Positions 6,168-8,498 of a DNA stretch of 8,498 bases are shown here, piece after piece. Below the pieces are notes generated by a model, which searched no databases, had not been told where the DNA came from, and saw nothing but the letters and a program-made list of their open reading frames with translations. Source of the stretch: Thermodesulfatator sp. (GTDB taxonomy: Bacteria > Desulfobacterota > Thermodesulfobacteria > Thermodesulfobacteriales > Thermodesulfobacteriaceae); NCBI GenBank assembly GCA_026993045.1, contig JALWWR010000186.1, positions 556 through 9,053 on the forward strand. The letters are read 5' to 3'. Each line of letters begins with the position of its first letter. The first letter of the stretch is position 1. The position numbers and the translations under genes were made by a program.

Positions 6168-7283
6168 ATGATTGTTATCCTTAAACCGGAGATCACCCCT
6201 GACAGTCCGGAATTCGAAAAAATCAAAGATTATTTCTCCCGCTTTGAGGGGATCCGTTTACATCTAGCCCAGTACGAAGGCGTCACCCGGCAAGTGACCG
6301 AAGTCCACGTAATTGGAGACACTCAGCGTATTCCCTTGGAAGAGGTCCAGGCCCTGCCGGGGGTGGAAAGGGCCATTCGGGTCTCGGCCAAATATCGCCA
6401 AATCGGACGCCACGGAAGCCTGGAGCCCTTCGGTTTTGAATACCAAGGCCTGCTTTTTGATCAGGATTCCTTTCACGTCTTTGCCGGCCTCTGCGCCGTA
6501 GACAGCAAGGAAAACGCTGAGGCCATCTTCCGGGCCCTTTCGGAGGCCGAAATCCCTACCGCCCGCATGGGGGCCTATAAACCGCGCACCTCGCCTTATG
6601 ATTTTCAGGGCTTGGGGAAGGAGTGTCTCCCCTGGCTCTTTGAACTGGCGGGAAAATACGGCATTCGGGTTATCGCCATGGAGGTCCTGGCCCCTCACCA
6701 TATCGATGAAATCCGGGAGGCCTTGGAGGAAGCCGGTTATCCTACCGGCGTCATGTTACAGATCGGGACCCGAAACGCCCAAAACTTCGAACTCCTGCGA
6801 GCGGTTGGGAGCCAAAAGGAATTTCCTGTCCTTTACAAACGGGGCATGGGGCTTTCTTTAGAAGAGTCTTTAAACGCCTGTGAATATATCGCCAGTGAAG
6901 GTAACCACAAGATAATCTTCTGCCTGCGAGGAGTGCGGACCCATTTGGGTGATCCCCATCGCAATCTAGTAGATTTTGCTCATATTCCGGTGGTGAAAAG
7001 GCAAACCCGGCTTCCAGTATGTATAGACCCTTCCCATCCTATAGGTTCGCGGGTGGAGGCCCCGGATGGCATAAAAGATATCTATCACGTGGCGGCCCAA
7101 GGGGTGGTGGCAGGGGCCAACATGGTTTTGGTGGAATTTCACCCCTATCCTGAAAAGGCCCTGTGTGACGGACCTCAGGCCCTTTATTTAGAGGAATTGC
7201 CTTGGTTTATGGAACACGTACGCCTGGCCCGTGAGGCCTACCTAAAGATGCGAGAGCTGGTGCAAGAAAATCGTTCTGGCTAA
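6168..7283 (+). CDS. aroF: 3-deoxy-7-phosphoheptulonate (DAHP) synthase, class I-beta, divergent
   Basis: DAHP synthase joins phosphoenolpyruvate and erythrose 4-phosphate in the cytosol, the first step of aromatic amino acid synthesis. Residues 1 to about 75 resemble the ferredoxin-like N-terminal domain that gives Thermotoga-type enzymes feedback control. The TIM barrel follows, with KPRTSPYDFQG (138-148), IGTRNAQNF (199-207), LYKRGMG (222-228), DPSH (287-290) and VEFHPYPEKALCDGPQAL (322-339). Metal ligands match the family as Cys109, His290, Glu323 and Asp334. Oddities: the usual AGPC is AGLC (106-109), the usual CERG is CLRG (252-255), and several residues appear inserted after DPSH. The family is clear, but the altered motifs leave open a paralogue with changed substrate or regulation. 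It is transcribed divergently from the cytochrome operon and is followed 33 nt later by a radical SAM gene, probably in one operon. Confidence 0.9.
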   Translation: MIVILKPEITPDSPEFEKIKDYFSRFEGIRLHLAQYEGVTRQVTEVHVIGDTQRIPLEEVQALPGVERAIRVSAKYRQIGRHGSLEPFGFEYQGLLFDQDSFHVFAGLCAVDSKENAEAIFRALSEAEIPTARMGAYKPRTSPYDFQGLGKECLPWLFELAGKYGIRVIAMEVLAPHHIDEIREALEEAGYPTGVMLQIGTRNAQNFELLRAVGSQKEFPVLYKRGMGLSLEESLNACEYIASEGNHKIIFCLRGVRTHLGDPHRNLVDFAHIPVVKRQTRLPVCIDPSHPIGSRVEAPDGIKDIYHVAAQGVVAGANMVLVEFHPYPEKALCDGPQALYLEELPWFMEHVRLAREAYLKMRELVQENRSG

Positions 7284-7316
7284 TTTCGGCTTCACCTTAA
7301 AGGGCCCTCAAGTCTT

Positions 7317-8225
7317 ATGCCGGTTTTTGGTCCGGTCCGATCCAGGCGTTTGGGGCTTTCTTTGGGGGTGGATCTGGTCCCCCCTAAAGTCTGCTCTATG
7401 GACTGCGTTTATTGCGAGGTAGGGCCCACCACCCATCTCACTCTAGAGCGCCGGCCCTACCTCCCCTTTAACAAAATAAAAGAAGCTTTAGAACGAGCCT
7501 TAAAAGAAAAGGCCTTTGAGGTCATAACTCTTACCGGTTCCGGAGAACCCACCTTGAATCTCCACTTCCCGGAGGTGGTCTCTTTAGTCCGAGAATTGAG
7601 TGCCAAACCTTTAGCGGTCCTCACCAACAGCACCACTTTAGATATTCCAGAAGTGTGCGAGGCCTTGCAAAAAGTAGATATAGTGCTGGCCTCGCTGGAC
7701 GCGGTGCGTCTTGAGGCCTTTCGGCGGGTAAACCGCCCCTTACCTGAGATCCGCCCGGAAACTTTAATAAAAGGTCTTAAAGAACTCCGGGAAGGGATGC
7801 AGGGGGAACTCTGGCTAGAAGTGCTCTTGGTGAAGGGCTTTAACGACGGCCCTCAAGACCTTAAGGCCTTGGAGGAGGCCTTAAGGGAGATCGGTCCCCA
7901 TCGGGTGCAACTTAACACCGTGGTGCGACCTCCGGCAGACCCTCGGGCCCGCCCCCTTTCTTACCCTGAAATGCTGGCCCTTTCGCAAAGGTTGGAGGCC
8001 GAGATCCTCTCCGCCCCTCCCTCCCCAAAAAGAGGCCCGGGAAGAGCCCCTTCAGCCGAAGATCTCCTGGCCTATCTCTCCCGCCGGCCGGCCCCGGTAG
8101 AAGAACTGGCCGCGGCCTTCCAGGTCCCCTCGGAAGATATTGAAAGAAGGCTTAAAGAATTGGGGGGAAAAATCACGGCTTACCCCTTTGAAGGAAAACT
8201 CTTTTACCGCGTTAATCCAGTCTAA
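7317..8225 (+). CDS. Radical SAM protein, COG0731-type (TYW1-related), with C-terminal winged-helix-like domain
   Basis: The N-terminus FGPVRSRRLGLSLGVDL leads into the radical SAM cluster motif C26-x3-C30-x2-C33 (CSMDCVYC), which binds a [4Fe-4S] cluster used to cleave S-adenosylmethionine. The SAM-contacting GSGEPTLN motif is at residues 74-81, and VLTNSTTL (101-108) is a further barrel strand. Residues about 245-300 look like a small winged helix (EELAAAFQVPSEDIERRLKELGG). The family is common in anaerobes and archaea and is distantly related to the tRNA-modifying enzyme TYW1, but no bacterial substrate is known to me, so none is assigned. ATG 7317 is the first start codon after the preceding stop and matches the usual N-terminus, though its Shine-Dalgarno sequence is poor, so translation may be coupled to the DAHP synthase 33 nt upstream. 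Its 3' end overlaps the convergent gene by 14 nt. Confidence 0.88.
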   Translation: MPVFGPVRSRRLGLSLGVDLVPPKVCSMDCVYCEVGPTTHLTLERRPYLPFNKIKEALERALKEKAFEVITLTGSGEPTLNLHFPEVVSLVRELSAKPLAVLTNSTTLDIPEVCEALQKVDIVLASLDAVRLEAFRRVNRPLPEIRPETLIKGLKELREGMQGELWLEVLLVKGFNDGPQDLKALEEALREIGPHRVQLNTVVRPPADPRARPLSYPEMLALSQRLEAEILSAPPSPKRGPGRAPSAEDLLAYLSRRPAPVEELAAAFQVPSEDIERRLKELGGKITAYPFEGKLFYRVNPV

Positions 8226-8498
8226 CCAATATATAACGTAGATAGCGGGGGGAGGGCGGGGAGTCAGGCTCGGCAAAGGCCAGCTCTTCCTCCAACCGGG
8301 AGGCCACAAACCGCAAAAAGCTTTGGGTCAGCTCCGGATCATAAAAATAGGTCTTTTGGGCCAAGCGCTTAAAATTTTCTTGGAGTTCTTGCAAAAGAGA
8401 AGGGGAAAAGCGATTCCTTTCGGGCTCGGGATGAAATTCTAAGAGTTTCGGAAACACCAAGGGCCATTCCGAAGGGGAAAGGCGCTTAAACCGGAATT
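8212..8498 (-). CDS. Unrecognised protein, C-terminal 95 residues (5' part beyond window)
   Basis: The minus-strand frame is open from the window edge to the TAA at 8212-8214. A TTG at 8460 could serve as a start, but the frame continues upstream without a stop, so the gene more likely begins outside the window. The visible part is hydrophilic and helical-looking, with a Pro/Glu-rich start, an amphipathic middle (LLQELQENFKRLAQ) and the ending RYLRYILVRLD. There is no membrane segment or recognisable catalytic motif, and I do not assign a family. It overlaps the radical SAM gene tail to tail over 8212-8225. Its coding nature is supported by the unbroken frame and lack of another gene on either strand past 8225, but the evidence is modest. 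Confidence 0.6.
   Translation of the reverse strand, partial: FRFKRLSPSEWPLVFPKLLEFHPEPERNRFSPSLLQELQENFKRLAQKTYFYDPELTQSFLRFVASRLEEELAFAEPDSPPSPRYLRYILVRLD

Noticed and set aside
8052..8309. Minus-strand open frame of 85 codons opposite the end of the radical SAM gene
   Set aside because: It lies mostly over the winged-helix part of a well-supported gene and reads as an out-of-frame shadow; the frame ending at 8212 is open to the window edge and more plausible.

Overview
The window looks like chromosomal DNA from a thermophilic, anaerobic, sulfur- or metal-respiring bacterium. The Thermodesulfobacteria or a deep deltaproteobacterial relative would fit. This is inferred from a periplasmic/outer-membrane multiheme electron conduit, a Thermotoga-type DAHP synthase, strong AGGAGG ribosome-binding sites, dense gene packing and Lys/Glu/Arg-rich proteins. 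No rRNA, tRNA, CRISPR array or mobile element was seen.

Layout. (1) 1-1894 (+): the C-terminal half of the chromosome-condensation ATPase SMC, cut by the left edge. (2) 1891-2286 (-): a small exported or membrane protein of unknown function whose stop overlaps the smc stop. (3) 2424-2451: a strong terminator for the leftward transcript. (4) 4865-5917 and 2483-4816 (-): a two-gene operon encoding a decaheme c-type cytochrome lipoprotein (DmsE/MtrA family) and an MtrB/PioB-family outer-membrane barrel. (5) 5918-6167: a divergent control region with two palindromes. (6) 6168-7283 and 7317-8225 (+): a class I-beta DAHP synthase and a COG0731-type radical SAM protein. (7) 8212-8498 (-): the C-terminus of an unrecognised protein cut by the right edge, overlapping the radical SAM gene tail to tail.

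The main finding is in the barrel gene. A single in-frame TGA (2912-2914) would truncate it after 634 residues. The same frame then continues for 142 codons of typical beta-strand sequence and ends in the C-terminal Phe expected of an outer-membrane barrel. A hairpin resembling a bacterial SECIS element starts directly after the TGA: a 6-bp lower stem, a 4-bp C/G upper stem, and a GUGU apical loop 22 nt from the TGA. The best reading is a selenocysteine-containing MtrB-like porin of 777 residues with Sec at 635, between Cys628 and Cys648. The same protein carries one c-type heme motif (CSGCH, residues 196-200). Simple strand/turn reading puts both loops on the same, probably outer, face of the barrel.

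The working model is that electrons pass from the periplasm through the ten hemes of the lipoprotein into the barrel. With no separate outer-surface cytochrome in this operon, the heme-binding and Sec/Cys loops of the porin might act as the surface redox site. The Sec assignment rests on sequence pattern only. A nonsense mutation or sequencing error remains possible until homologs and the sel genes are examined.
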